A stretch of DNA of 64,000 nucleotides, taken from Pyropia yezoensis (Eukaryota > Rhodophyta > Bangiophyceae > Bangiales > Bangiaceae). The first letter of the stretch is position 1. The number at the start of each line of letters is the position of its first letter. Below the pieces are notes generated by a model that was given only the letters and a program-made list of their open reading frames with translations, was not told the DNA's origin and did no database searches. This document shows positions 1 through 10,036 of this stretch, piece after piece. Location: assembly GCA_009829735.1 (NCBI GenBank), contig CM020619.1, forward strand, positions 28,484,063-28,548,062. The letters are read 5' to 3'. The position numbers were made by a program, and so were the translations under genes.

Positions 1-498
1 GTACTACCTGAAGCTATGACACCCTTTTGTCTCGACCCGCACATTTCTCTGCCGGTTGCAGCCATGGCATGTGAGGTCGTCTACATCCAGTGATTCAAAA
101 CCTCCAGTTTGTTGTCTTCTCTTTGTCTGGTACCTTCAGCTCGCTGCTGTTTTCAAGCTTGCTGTGATTCCCGTTTTGTCCGTGTCAATGGAAGCCCCGG
201 TGTAAGCAATGGCGCCACCGCTTCCGCGGCCGCCGCTCTGTTAAAGGAAAGACATAGACTTGACAAGTGTGTACAACCACAAGCTTGCGACGCTGTTGGT
301 GTTGGGCTGCGACGGCGGAGAGCTTGTTCTCAAAACCGCTCTCGCAAGAAGACAGCTGCCATGAACGCCATTGCCCGAGCTCCTGCCGCGCTCTTTTGCC
401 GCCGGACTCCGGCTCTTGAAGATGTGGAAACGCCGTGCACGTACAAGAAGAGCTGTCCATTGAGCGGGAAGTAATCAGACCCATGACCCTGTCCAACC
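1..498. other. Unassigned sequence left of element R1
   Basis: No gene, RNA or repeat is recognised here. Short open frames exist on both strands (for example 109-474 plus) but they overlap each other and show no family motif. The stretch ends where the R1 5' LTR begins. Confidence 0.5.
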
Positions 499-965
499 AG
501 TGGCAGTACTCACCCCAGGTAAGGCGCAACACGTGCCAGACAAGGGACGGCAGGCAGCTAGTCTGACCCGTTTCTCCCCATGCATTTGGGTGCATATTCC
601 CCAGTGTAGGGATAATTTGCATAGTAGTAAGACCAACTTGGACTTGTGGGTTTTCTGCATTTTATAGTCTCGAGTTTTCGTGTGGCCCGGTGGGCAGATG
701 CTGGGGTGGGAGATTCTGAGTGGCGAGGTTCTGAGGGACCCTGGGGGGATAAGGAGAGCGAAAGCGGGGCTTGGCCTCGCTTCCCCGTCCCGACCAAGAA
801 ACTGTTGGCCCACACACCGTCCTCTTGTTTGGCGGTGGGGGGTTTGCGGCACAGGAGGGACAGCGTGGGTGCGGCTTGCGCTTCTTCCGGCTGTCAACGT
901 TACGAGAGGCACCGGTGCCGTTGCCACCAACTTGGTGGAGGTTACTGTGAGCGGGTATTGCCACA
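499..965 (+). repeat. R1 5' LTR
   Basis: Aligns along its length with 5669-6131 and, reversed, with 27464-27932. It shares the segments around CAACACGTGCCA, GGACTTGTGGGTTTTCTGCA and CGTGTGGCCCGGTGGGCAGA. It ends in CCACA directly before the primer-binding site. The first two bases (AG rather than TG) look mutated compared with the other copies. Confidence 0.8.
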
Positions 966-1920
966 TATGGTGGAGCAGCAGAGGATGGAGGTAAGCTTTA
1001 CCGCCGGGGGCGCCCGGAAGTAGAACGCACTTCCGCTTTCTTCCTTGGCTTGCAACGTGAGGGTCCTAAGCCAACACGGCTGGATCGGACCCCCCGCCGT
1101 TCGAGAAACTCTCCGGTGACGACTTTGCTCCGGCGCCTTCGAATACTGGCCAGACACGGGGTGTTCCTGGGGTCGCGGAGGTGCTAGAGGCACTCCAGCC
1201 AGCAGGGCCGTCGGTATGGGTGCGGGCGGTATTCCATCCCGACAAATTCGGGTGTTCACCCTGAGGGTTCTCCTTGGACCGGTGGTTCGCACTTCGGCCA
1301 CAGAAAGGTACGCTCAAAGGGACTGTCCCAAGGTGAGAGGATTGTCCCCGCGAGATCCACTCGGGTTGGATTCAACTTCGGCGTAGAGCCATCGCCAACT
1401 AGGCGGGTAGAGGACGGCGGACCTTCACTCGTCGGTGATGGGCTCGAGGCTGTGATAGGGGTCGTAACAAGTTGTTACACCCGCCACCCTCACGGAAAGT
1501 ATCCTTGAACGGGAGCGCGACGCCCCCTGCTGTGTTTAGCTCGGGTCTAGTACACCATACTAGATCCTGAGGACCAGGAACTTCTGGCCCATATGAGAGT
1601 TGACGCATGTGGATGGGTTGCTGTATGCAAAAGCGGTCCGTGGAGACGTCCCGCACTGTCTTGCCGCGTGTAGCATCCCGGAAAGGACTCTGTCAGACAC
1701 CGGACCGAATTTTGTGCCCGTTGTGCTCCAATGAGTATTGGACAGGCCGCGGGTATTCACGCGCTCCGGGCAGGTGTTCGGCCCCGAGGCGCCAGAGAAC
1801 AACAAGTGCTTGCCCCTATTAGTGGACTTAGTTGTGAGCTCCCAGGCTTAAAGTGCCTTCTGCAAGTTGCAGAGGGAGCCGCTGGACGCTTTGGCCGAGA
1901 TGCAACTCTTCGTCGGAGAC
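966..1920 (+). other. Decayed R1 interior, no recognisable gene
   Basis: By position this should hold gag and the start of pol, but no zinc knuckle, aspartic protease DTG or reverse transcriptase motif can be read in any frame. The open frames on both strands are short. Gag to RNase H would normally need about 4 kb, so most of it has been deleted. Confidence 0.5.
968..981 (+). promoter_or_regulatory. R1 primer-binding site
   Basis: TGGTGGAGCAGCAG lies two bases after the LTR end. The same 14 bases follow the 5' LTRs of R2 (19381), R3 (minus strand, 34940-34927) and R4 (38131), which identifies it as the tRNA-primed minus-strand start site. A primer would be a tRNA ending CTGCTGCTCCACCA; I cannot name it. 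Confidence 0.75.
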
Positions 1921-3307
1921 GATAGCCTCCTTTCGAGGAGAGGGGCGATCTAGGAGACTGAACTAGTTGTTGTCCCCTCATCACTGAAGGAGAGCATTCT
2001 TCAGCGGGAGCATACCGCTCCCAAAGGTGGCCACCTGGTGTCTAGCAAGCTTTATCAGACACTGAGGATCCGGTACTACTGGCCCTCTATGGTGGTGGAC
2101 ATCTACAAATGGGTAGCTACATGCACAAGTTGTGCGCAGAATCGCCTGATGAAACGGCGGCCTACTTCGGCCATGCTGCTGCTCCCGGCTAAGAAACCCT
2201 TCGCCGCGTTGGCGATGGCCATCCTTGGGTCTCTGCCAGTGACGGAGGATGGTTACCAAGACCTCCTGGTTATCTGCGATTGCTTTACGAAACTTACGCG
2301 AGCGATCCCCCTGGCAGAGATCACGGCCATGCTGGTCGTTTCAGGCCTCCAAGTTCACTTGATTGCCGCGTATGGCATCCTGTACAGTACGCTGTCGGAG
2401 AAGGGACCGCAACTTGCGTTCGTACCGTTTCAGGAAGAGCTGGATGTGTTGGTGGTTCGGGCAAACTATGCCACCCCCTACCACCCTTATGCTGATGAGC
2501 AGGTAGAGCGCTTGACCAAAACTATTGCAAGGCGGCTGCGCCGCTTTGTCAGTGAGCAATTGAAAACGTGGGACCAATACATTTTTATCTTGACTTCGGC
2601 CTACAATCGCAGGCTCACTCTCGTACACGAGAAGCACCCATTTCTTTTGTGATCCACGCAGCGTGCGGTCTATTGCTTTTCAGCGGTCACTCCCAACTGC
2701 GGAGGCCGGTGGAAGGACATCTACTCGTACTGAGAGTACGGTGGAGTCTGTCGCAACGCTAGAGACCCTCATCCCACAAGTCAGGGCTGAGGTGGACAGG
2801 CCGCAGAAGCGCTACAAGCCTACTTTTAATAAGAAAGTTCGTTACGTCAAGCACGTCCCCAAGCAGGGTGACTGGGTGCTGTGACTTTCGCACAACCAGA
2901 CTGGGGGGAAGCTAGTGATTCAGACGAAGGGAGCACACAATGTCCTTCGTACTAATGAGCGACGGTTCACCGTTGACAGTGACGATGGGATCCGTAAATT
3001 AAGCGGACAGGACGTGGTGAAGGTTGCACCACCTCCTCCAGGCGACCCGGCTCGGTCGCGTGCGCTGAAGGTGTGGCGTTTGCTTTGGCAGCCTGCGAGC
3101 AACAATGGCCAGCAGGAGTTCGTGGTCGATAAGTTCATCGACCACGGCTGGGATGAGGATACTGACCGCCTCATCTTGAGTGTGCGTTGGTTTCGCTATC
3201 GTGCCAAGGACTGTACTTCGGAGTATGTAGAGGACCTCCCGGCTGAGAAGGTCCGGGATTACTGCCCCCGGAACGACATCGGCCCTGACCGTCCTCTTTC
3301 AGCGTGA
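1921..3307 (+). pseudogene. R1 pol remnant: integrase and chromodomain
   Basis: The translation from 1921 resembles the integrase half of R2 pol. A zinc-binding HHCC region is readable (histidines near 2011-2033, CTSC near 2130), then the catalytic core. The first catalytic Asp is replaced (MAILG where R2 has MDILG), the second motif reads SEKGPQ where R2 has TDNGPQ, and the Glu of QVERL remains. Frame breaks occur at 1951 (TAG), at about 2650 and at 2881-2883 (TGA). The last part, about 3110-3307, is a chromodomain (EFVVDKFIDH, then VRWFRYRAKD), which would direct integration to chromatin. Two catalytic residues are lost, so the enzyme is dead. Confidence 0.8.
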
Positions 3308-3883
3308 GGGAAGGTCGAGTGGCTGTGCCACGAGAGTGCTTCATATCGAAGTGGTACGCAATGTGGCTTTTACTACAGCCCTAGACCTCTCACTCTCTCA
3401 ACAAAAGCAACTTTCAACTAAGCACGCATGCTGAACTCCCCACCCTCACGTGAAGGGGAACGGCGAGACCCATGTCGATAGCGATCCCCGCTAGTCGACG
3501 AAGCCGGCGGTTCCAAGTCGGAACCGTCGTTACCAACACAGTCGCGAGCGCGACGACGATTGCAGTTTGTAGCCTGCTTGGTATGGCACGCAAGGTTTGT
3601 GACGCAGACGCTGGACCGACTGGGTCGCCGACGGGGTGGATGACTCCGACGCGGATTGAGACAACTCGTCTTCCGACACGGAGGGAAAGCGCCTTGAGTA
3701 GCGGCGACGACGACGAGGGGGTCAGTAGGTCCGGCTCGCCCGACGATTGCCGCGCCCAAGCGGTGCCAAAAAAGGTATGATGGACCCGATACGAGCCAAC
3801 TCAGCCGTCATGAACTCTGCTACGGACTCGGAACGCGCGAATGAGATGACTGTCACAGAGCGCTCTTCAAGTTTTGTAGGCTC
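3308..3883. other. R1 spacer between chromodomain and antisense frame
   Basis: Frames are open on both strands over parts of this stretch (3472-3780 plus, 3418-3759 minus), but neither resembles anything known and they shadow each other. It may hold the 3' end of the antisense frame in a shifted phase. Confidence 0.3.
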
Positions 3884-4498
3884 CTACGCTTGGAGGGTGG
3901 CAGCGGACGCGGCCTTCCACGACATCCTGCCCACCATTGTGGTGATCAGTATCTCCGACTTCAAGGGCGTTGTCGGCAACATCAACTTGGGGTAGGCCGT
4001 GAGAAGAGTGACCCCCAAGTTGGGGGACACAGGCGTGGATGAATCGATTGCAACGCTTATCAGGATGTCCCCGTGCGGCTGGAACGGGACGAATGGAAGA
4101 AAAGGGAGACGCCGAGCGGGTGCAGCGTGAATGTAGCAGCGACCTCGAGTTGAGGCCGCCGCCGTGCCTTGCGCCAAACACTCTGGGTGCAAAGCTACGC
4201 CCACCACTGACATCTTGTCTGGAGGCGGTGCAGTGTGGCGCTCAGCCCCCGGGGCATACGGGTAGTCTCCCATGCCCAATCCTTCCATGAGTACCACCCG
4301 GCCGTCGTGAAGTTCACGGCCGACCCAGACGAAGTGGCGTAGTGAACCTTCCTCCTTGGACCCGTGGGAGGATCGGCGCAACTTGTGCTCGATTCTCCCC
4401 CACTCGATGAGTTTGTGACGTCTCAGCATCTCCTCAAGTAGAGAGAGCTGGCCCGCCGGGTACACCTCAGCCACTAGCCGAGGAGCGAGCTGCTCCAA
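3884..4498 (-). pseudogene. R1 antisense protein, probable C-terminal part in shifted frame
   Basis: A 204-codon open stretch on the same strand and directly downstream of the antisense frame that stops at 4564. It has no ATG at its left edge (the first codon is TTG) and lies in another phase, so I read it as the continuation after a frameshift. It contains SLLEEMLRRHKLIEW and LRHFVWVGRELHDGRVVLME. The latter sits where R4 has GSGWVQVVYQCSPAKVQLAT, a weak but positionally consistent similarity. Function unknown. Confidence 0.4.
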
Positions 4499-4563
4499 AG
4501 CTCAGATCAGGCGAGGAAAGAGCGCCACAACATCCCGCGTCGCTGTACAAACGCTACACAGGT

Positions 4564-5346
4564 CTACATGACCTCGAGGAGCCACAGTGTTGCCATCATG
4601 ACGAACATTGAGTGGTCCGGGCTAGCCGTCAATATGACGAAGCCAAAGTGGTCAACAAACCGCGGCAACAATGCCGGGAGCCCATAGGGGGCCTCAACTT
4701 GATGCCACCACTCATGCTCCTTGGGGTAGAGTTGCTTCTTGTTCGCCGGCGCTTGTTGCGCACACCCAAGTTGGCCTGAGGTCACCAAGTAGGGACCTCG
4801 CCGGATGTCCTTCTTCATCCGTGCATCAAAGTGGTGCAGGTGGGAGTCCGTCGTACGTAGGTACGTGGGGCGAGTTGCCACCGCGTCCCACGTGAAGGTC
4901 GGCATGTTGGCGGGGCCCTCGATGGCACCCCAGCGGGCCAATAAGTTCTTGACCCGCTGCACGTCTTCGACCTCTTCGTCGTAAAGAAAGGCAACCTGGT
5001 TCGTCTTGAAGTCGGGACGGAACCTGACCCTACGAGGGAACGTCTCCCGTAGGCGCCGCCAGATGCGCTCCATCGCTGTCCCAGCTTGGCCGCAGCGGAT
5101 GATCGCCAAGCCCTCCCCGTACAGGGGCCATGGTGGGTAGAACCACCTCTTCAAAGCCTCCCGTGGAGTAACTGGGCCTACCTCCGGGGGAGAGCCCGCC
5201 ACCAACCCAACGTCGGTTGACGCAGGCATCCCATCCACCGAGTCAGCCGAGGAGCTCCCGTTGGAAGTTCTGACGGTTGGTACGACGCGGGGCGTGTCCT
5301 CCATCCGCTCGTCCTGAGAGTCGGCCTCCAACCCCGCACTCACCAT
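4564..5346 (-). CDS. R1 antisense protein, N-terminal part
   Basis: Runs against the direction of R1 between the chromodomain and the 3' LTR. The frame is open from 5610, but the first ATG is at 5346 (residue 1), giving 261 residues to a stop at 4564. The function is unknown; no catalytic motif is recognised. It is homologous to the antisense protein of R4. Its segment YLVT...AN...LYPK aligns without gaps with FLVS...AN...YYPK of R4, and its end MFVMMATLWLLEVM aligns with MTVLAANHWLHEVL. It has stayed open while the sense-strand pol of the same element decayed, which suggests a real protein. The frame probably continues, shifted, into 3884-4498. Confidence 0.6.
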   Translation of the reverse strand: MVSAGLEADSQDERMEDTPRVVPTVRTSNGSSSADSVDGMPASTDVGLVAGSPPEVGPVTPREALKRWFYPPWPLYGEGLAIIRCGQAGTAMERIWRRLRETFPRRVRFRPDFKTNQVAFLYDEEVEDVQRVKNLLARWGAIEGPANMPTFTWDAVATRPTYLRTTDSHLHHFDARMKKDIRRGPYLVTSGQLGCAQQAPANKKQLYPKEHEWWHQVEAPYGLPALLPRFVDHFGFVILTASPDHSMFVMMATLWLLEVM

Positions 5347-5668
5347 GAATCTCGGTAAGCTAGGGGGACGCAACTCGGTCGAAGCGTCCCGAGGTCCACC
5401 TCGAGATGAGGAGGACCTGGATCGAGGGTGGACCGGGGGCCGCCCCAGCGTGGGGTGGTCCTGGGTGAGCTGGAGGAGATGAAATGTCGTGGTGGAGGTG
5501 GAAAGTGGTGGAGAGGGGAGTGCAAGCTGCCAAGTGGGCAAGCTTGAGGAGAGGCGCAGTCGACGTGACGTACCGAGGACAGCGAGTTGCGCGCCTTGCG
5601 AGTGCAACACGCGCTCTTATACCTTATCTCGGGGCCGACCGGGTCGGTCGGAACTGAGGAGAGGGTAG

Positions 5669-6131
5669 TGTGTCAGTATCGACCCCAGGTAGGGGGCAAC
5701 ACGTGCCATACAAGGGACGGCAGGCTGCTAGTCTGTCCCGTTCCCCCTATGCACTTGGTTCCGTAATCATCAGGTAAGGAGTAGTTAGTTTAGTAGTAAG
5801 TCCAGCTTGGACTTGTGGGTTTTCTGCATTTTATCGTCTCGAAATTTCGTGTGGCCCGGTGGGCAGATGCTGGGGTGGGAGATTCTGATTGGCGAGGTTT
5901 TGAGGGACCCTGGGGAAATAAGGGGAGCGAAAGCGAGGCTTGGCCTCGCTTCCCCGTCCCGATCAAGAAACTGTTGGCCCACACACCATCGTGCTTCGTG
6001 GTGGGGGGTTTGCGGCACAGGAGGGACAGCGTGGGAGCGGCTTGCACGTTTACCGGTTCCCGACGTTACGAGAGGCACAAACACCGTTGCCACCAACCTG
6101 ATGAAGGTGACTGTTAGCCGGTGTTGGCACA
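5669..6131 (+). repeat. R1 3' LTR
   Basis: Starts TGTGTCAGTATC and ends GTTGGCACA, and aligns with 499-965. It is preceded by a polypurine tract (GAGGAGAGGG, about 5656-5665), as expected for plus-strand priming. Confidence 0.8.
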
Positions 6132-6620
6132 AAGGTCATCAGTGTCTGCTCCCGAGTCCTTGCACCACATTGAACATAATCTTTCCATCAGCCGTACGAT
6201 GCATGTACGCCGAAAGGTACGTCCTGCTCCACCTTTCAAGATCCTTATGGCTCCCTTTTTCACGCGGCGTCGATGTCCTATGAACATTGTCTCCATGTTC
6301 TGTAGAACAAACATACTTGACCTCGGTGTGCACTCAATCATTGGAATCCCCTCTCCCAGCGAGGAGCTCGTGGCGAAGCTCTCTTAGAGGGTCCTAGACT
6401 TTCACTGATGAACCGTGCGACATTTGCCTCCGCCGTCGCCGGCAGGACCCGTCGCTGTATGAAAGAAGGCAGTGGTCCCGTCCAGAGGTCTCTCCGAGAC
6501 GAGTTTGGTCGTTGCCCCGACAGGGCTCGTAGTACCGCCACCGCCTCCACCGCATCCACCGCCACCACCGCCTGCACCGTCACCGCCTCCACGGCGACCG
6601 CCTCTCCCGCCAACACTGGC
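6132..6620. other. Sequence between R1 and the Fanzor relic
   Basis: No gene is recognised. On the minus strand this is immediately downstream of the Fanzor-like frame, where a guide RNA (omega/fRNA) and a transposon end would be expected. Around 6535-6610 there is an imperfect ACCGCC-type repeat. I cannot define an RNA boundary or terminal repeat. Confidence 0.4.
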
Positions 6621-8953
6621 CTACACCACCCATGGCGGGTGCCACTCCGACCACGTGTCGCGTAAGCACTGGGAAGTAGCCGCCGGAGGCCGACGAGGGT
6701 GACACTTGCGGAAAATGGGAAACGCAGACCGCCCCAGCAATGAACTGACGTCCACCTGCGCGATGTTGTGCGCCGCGTTTTTGTCACGGTTGAAGTACAG
6801 CCGACCACAGTCGGGGTTGACACACTCCTTTACGGACCAGAACGCCAGCACATCAAAGACGCCAGAGCGCCTGCTACTGGCCTAAATCTCGGCCAGCCGC
6901 TCCCGCGCCTCGCCGGCGTGGCGCTTTTTTGCTCGTCCTCGCCGTTTAACGCCCCGTGGGGAGCAACCCCCGCGGCGGTCGCACCAGCGACGCCCATTGG
7001 CCGTCCTTCGCCGGCGCACCACGACCTTGCATCTACGGCCTTCTGGGTCAAAAAGCGCCTGCGCCGCGTACTAGGCCACGTTGATGACCTGCCGCTAGTC
7101 CTCCGGGGGGAGGTCACTGAGGTACACGAGCACCAACTGACAGTGACAGCCGGCAGAGGTCTGTGGCAGGTCTGCGACGAGTTGTACGCGTCTGAGGTGT
7201 CGAGGAAGCACCCTCGCGGTACTCGGCGCCGCAAGGCCACCGCACCCTGCCTCGTTGCTGGCGCCCCCCGAATCACCAAAACGGCCTTGCCGTGCACGAT
7301 GCGAGGACAATGCCCGCCGCTCAGATCCCGAGCGGCCTTGGCCGCGAACCGTACGCGCTGCGGCTGGCAGTGAACGCGCGGCTTGCGCAGCGACCGCTAC
7401 GCGTTCTTTTCCTTGGCACTATCATTGTCGGCAGTGCTGCGAAGAGAAGCTCAGGTGAATGCGGCTGTCGCCTCATCCAGCGACGTCGGCTGCTTGAGAG
7501 ACGTACCCTCAAAGAGGACCTCTGGGGTGGCCTCGGAGCCGGCTGGCTGGCTGCCCTCCCACATCGCCCGCAATGAGGCCTGTGCCCCCGCCATAATCGC
7601 AGAGCCCGACTGCTCGGCATATGCAGCACTGCTCGCAGACAGTGTTGCCCCTAGAGGTGGCCAAGCGGGGGGGGGTATTGGCGGCTGTCGCCGTCGTACC
7701 CGCCGCCGTCGCCGACGGGCACACTCGCCGTGCGCCCCGGTAGCCCCGTTGGCCCCCGCTGCCCGCATCGCCTCTCCGTAGAACATTTCAACGAGGCACG
7801 CAGAGGAGCTCGTCTGAGCGAGCTTCTCCTGCGCCTCCTGGCGGAGCTCGGCCCGTGCCGTCCGCCTGGCCGTTGCCGCGCATCCCCTGCACTCGCGCTG
7901 CGACCGCCGGCGGCGCCGGCACCGGGCGAGCTTACCCGCCGCTGCCGCGGTAGCACTACCAACTGCACCACCACTAGCAGTCGCAACGCCAACACCCACT
8001 GCCTCTGACAGAGATGCACTGCCGTTGACGTTGAACGGGCCCACCGCACCGGCAAACGACTCACCGACGACACCGCCCGCTGTCGCGTCGTCTATCACAG
8101 CAGAGGATGGCAGCCTCTTGGTTTTTTCATGGGTTCCGCGTGCGACAGATAGGGGCGGCATGGCTCCCCGCCTTGCTTCTTCCGCCGTCTTGATCACCGG
8201 GGCTTGAGACGGTGAGGCGACAGTCGCGGCCAGCCGGCTCACTGCGCGCGCCGCTCGCGCCAGGGAGTGGGCTACGACCGTCCATGGCCGCTCCATCCGG
8301 TAAGCAAGCACGTATCGCGATGGGACGACCACAAGGTCGGGATCCAGGCGCAGGGAGTACACCGCGTAGATGTCATTGACTTCCGGTTCCACGCCCATCA
8401 CACGCTTCTTGACCGCCCCGTCAAGGGGCAGCCCGATTACGGCCGCCTTGTGTTCCAGGCTCGTCACCCAGCCGCCCGACTTGGTCCTTTTCCCGTCCCA
8501 AAATCGTCAGGCAAGGTGCGCTTGCGCGGCTGTCACGTCGGCCACGGTGGCAGGCTGCTCCGGGGTAAAGACGATACCCGTCCCGTCAGTAACAACGTGC
8601 GGGAAAAATCGTAACCGCCTCATACGCACCCCGGCCATGGCGACCAGCTTGGAGACACCGGCGCTCCCGTTAGTGCCGCGACACACAGCCGACAAGGTTT
8701 GGACCTCGCCAAGCCCCGGGTGTGAAACGAGTTCAGTCCGTTCAATCGCCCGCCGCGACAGCGTCTGGGTAACGGACGCCAAGCGGCAGAGGTCGCGTGC
8801 GAGGCGCGGAAAGACCGCACGCGACGCGCGCTTCCGCGACAACCGCAGCCGCTGAACGGTAATAAGGACTGGAAGAAAGCGCCGCCAGCACCCCTGGCGG
8901 CGCGTCTGAGAAAGGGTGATCGCCAGCTCTGCAGCGGCCTTCATCGACAGCAC
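6621..8953 (-). pseudogene. Fanzor-like (eukaryotic TnpB/OMEGA) RuvC nuclease relic
   Basis: Fanzor proteins are RNA-guided DNA nucleases carried by eukaryotic transposons. Reading the minus strand, one frame runs from 8953 to 7451 with a single TGA at 8507-8509. It contains VVTDGTGIVF (about 8564-8611), then VMGVEPEVNDIYAV (8360-8401), which resembles the RuvC-I motif GVDPG..D with the Asp changed to Glu. After about two frame changes come FGDSGGAS (about 7270), YNSSQTCH (about 7165, like the TSxTC before the zinc ribbon), and at 6765-6840 ECVNPDCGRLYFNRDKNAAHNI. This last is the classic end of TnpB/Fanzor: C..C, then NRD.NAA.NI carrying the third catalytic Asp. The total is about 770 codons, within the usual large Fanzor size. 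Frame breaks and lost cysteines mark it as inactive. Assignment to Fanzor rather than another OrfB relative is inference. Confidence 0.65.
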
Positions 8954-9668
8954 CCGCGGACAAACTGCCTAGAAGACTGCGGCGATCCGGTGCTATACGA
9001 ATGGTGGCGCCTGCACGGGCCATGAGCCGTGCTTGACCTCGGCGGCAATCCCCATTACCGTGTCGGCAATGATCCCTGTGCGCCTGCTGCGGAAGGCGCG
9101 GCGCTTACGGTCTTGAGCGCGGCCTGCAGGGGTGGCAGCCTGCGCCCGCGCCTGTGCTGTTGCAGGATCAGTTGGCGGGTAGGCACGTGCACACTCGCGC
9201 ACACAAACACTTTCCGACCCCGCGCCCGCTCCACACAGCACACGCGAATTGTGACGGTGGCGTACTCTTGGGGGAGCGGTGGAGGGTCCGGGGAAGAAGA
9301 ACGGTGTCGAGGGTGTGGGGGTGTGCAGTGGGGGTGAGCATGACGACGGTGGGCAGGTGGTCGATGGTGAAATGGTCTTTGATTGGGGTCTCGGCTTCGA
9401 TAGTTCCTGGTCTGCCCCCCCCCTCTCTCCGCTCTTGCTCTCGGTCACTTCGTACATATACCCTCGCAGGTCTCTCAAAAGGCCCTCCGCGTAGTCTCTC
9501 AAAGGTCAGGCACGAGGTTCCTCGAAATCGGTGGGGACCGGCGCCCCCTCTCTCCTAGGACGTCTTCAGAAGTGTTCCATGGCCGTCCGAGGACCCGGCG
9601 TCGGCAGGGGTGCTTGGCAAGGCCATGGCACCCTCTGGAACCACGAATGGCGGTTTCGGATTGGTCAG
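8954..9668. other. No recognisable gene
   Basis: On the minus strand this would be the 5' side of the Fanzor-like frame. Several overlapping low-complexity frames are present (Ser/Pro-rich minus 8993-9502) but none shows a family motif. Confidence 0.4.
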
Positions 9669-9746
9669 GATGGAGGCCCTGGATGACGGCCTCGGATCAA
9701 GGCCCCAGATGGAGGCCCTGGATTGAGGCCTCGGAGTGAGGCCTCT
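9669..9746. repeat. 39-bp tandem repeat, two copies
   Basis: GATGGAGGCCCTGGAT recurs at 9669 and 9708, each followed by a GGCCTCGGA-like segment. The unit is 39 bp in two imperfect copies. Confidence 0.7.
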
Positions 9747-9912
9747 ACGTTCGGTGTCAAGCCGCCTCGGTGTCGGCCGCATTGACACGCCGCCATATTA
9801 CCTTGTCGTGTCCGCGCTGGCCTCAACGTCAAGCCGCCAGCGTCATGGTGCATTGTCATCACAGGGACACGTGGAGTTGAACTTTGGATGTCGAGGATCA
9901 AGTTAGCGAGGC

Positions 9913-10036
9913 GTAATCCGCTCGGCCGCGGGCAGATCTTGACAACCGCGGTTGTCGGCCGAGATTTAATCCGCCGGTCCGTGAGTAATTCTGAGCTAGT
10001 CAGGAGAAACTACCTTGTAAGGACTCAGTCCTTACA
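9913..10036. other. Compound palindrome
   Basis: A perfect 16-bp palindrome GACAACCGCGGTTGTC (9941-9956) sits between inverted CTCGGCCG (9921-9928) and CGGCCGAG (9956-9963). A 10-bp perfect stem with a one-base loop (TGTAAGGACT/AGTCCTTACA) follows at 10016-10036. TAATCCG is directly repeated at about 9914 and 9968. The stretch could be a transposon end or a structured RNA; the role is unknown. Confidence 0.6.

Larger units (their letters stand above)
499..6131 (+). mobile_element. R1: degraded Ty3/gypsy chromovirus
   Basis: Two related LTRs of about 465 bp (499-965 and 5669-6131) lie in direct orientation around a 4.7-kb interior. The interior has a primer-binding site at 968, an integrase plus chromodomain remnant at about 1921-3307, an antisense reading frame at 3884-5610 and a purine-rich tract just before the 3' LTR. 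Gag, protease, reverse transcriptase and RNase H are not recognisable; 1000-1920 is too decayed or deleted. The flanks (CAACC on the left, AAGGT on the right) do not match, so no target-site duplication survives. Clearly an old, dead copy. A solo LTR of the same family lies at 27464-27932. Confidence 0.78.
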
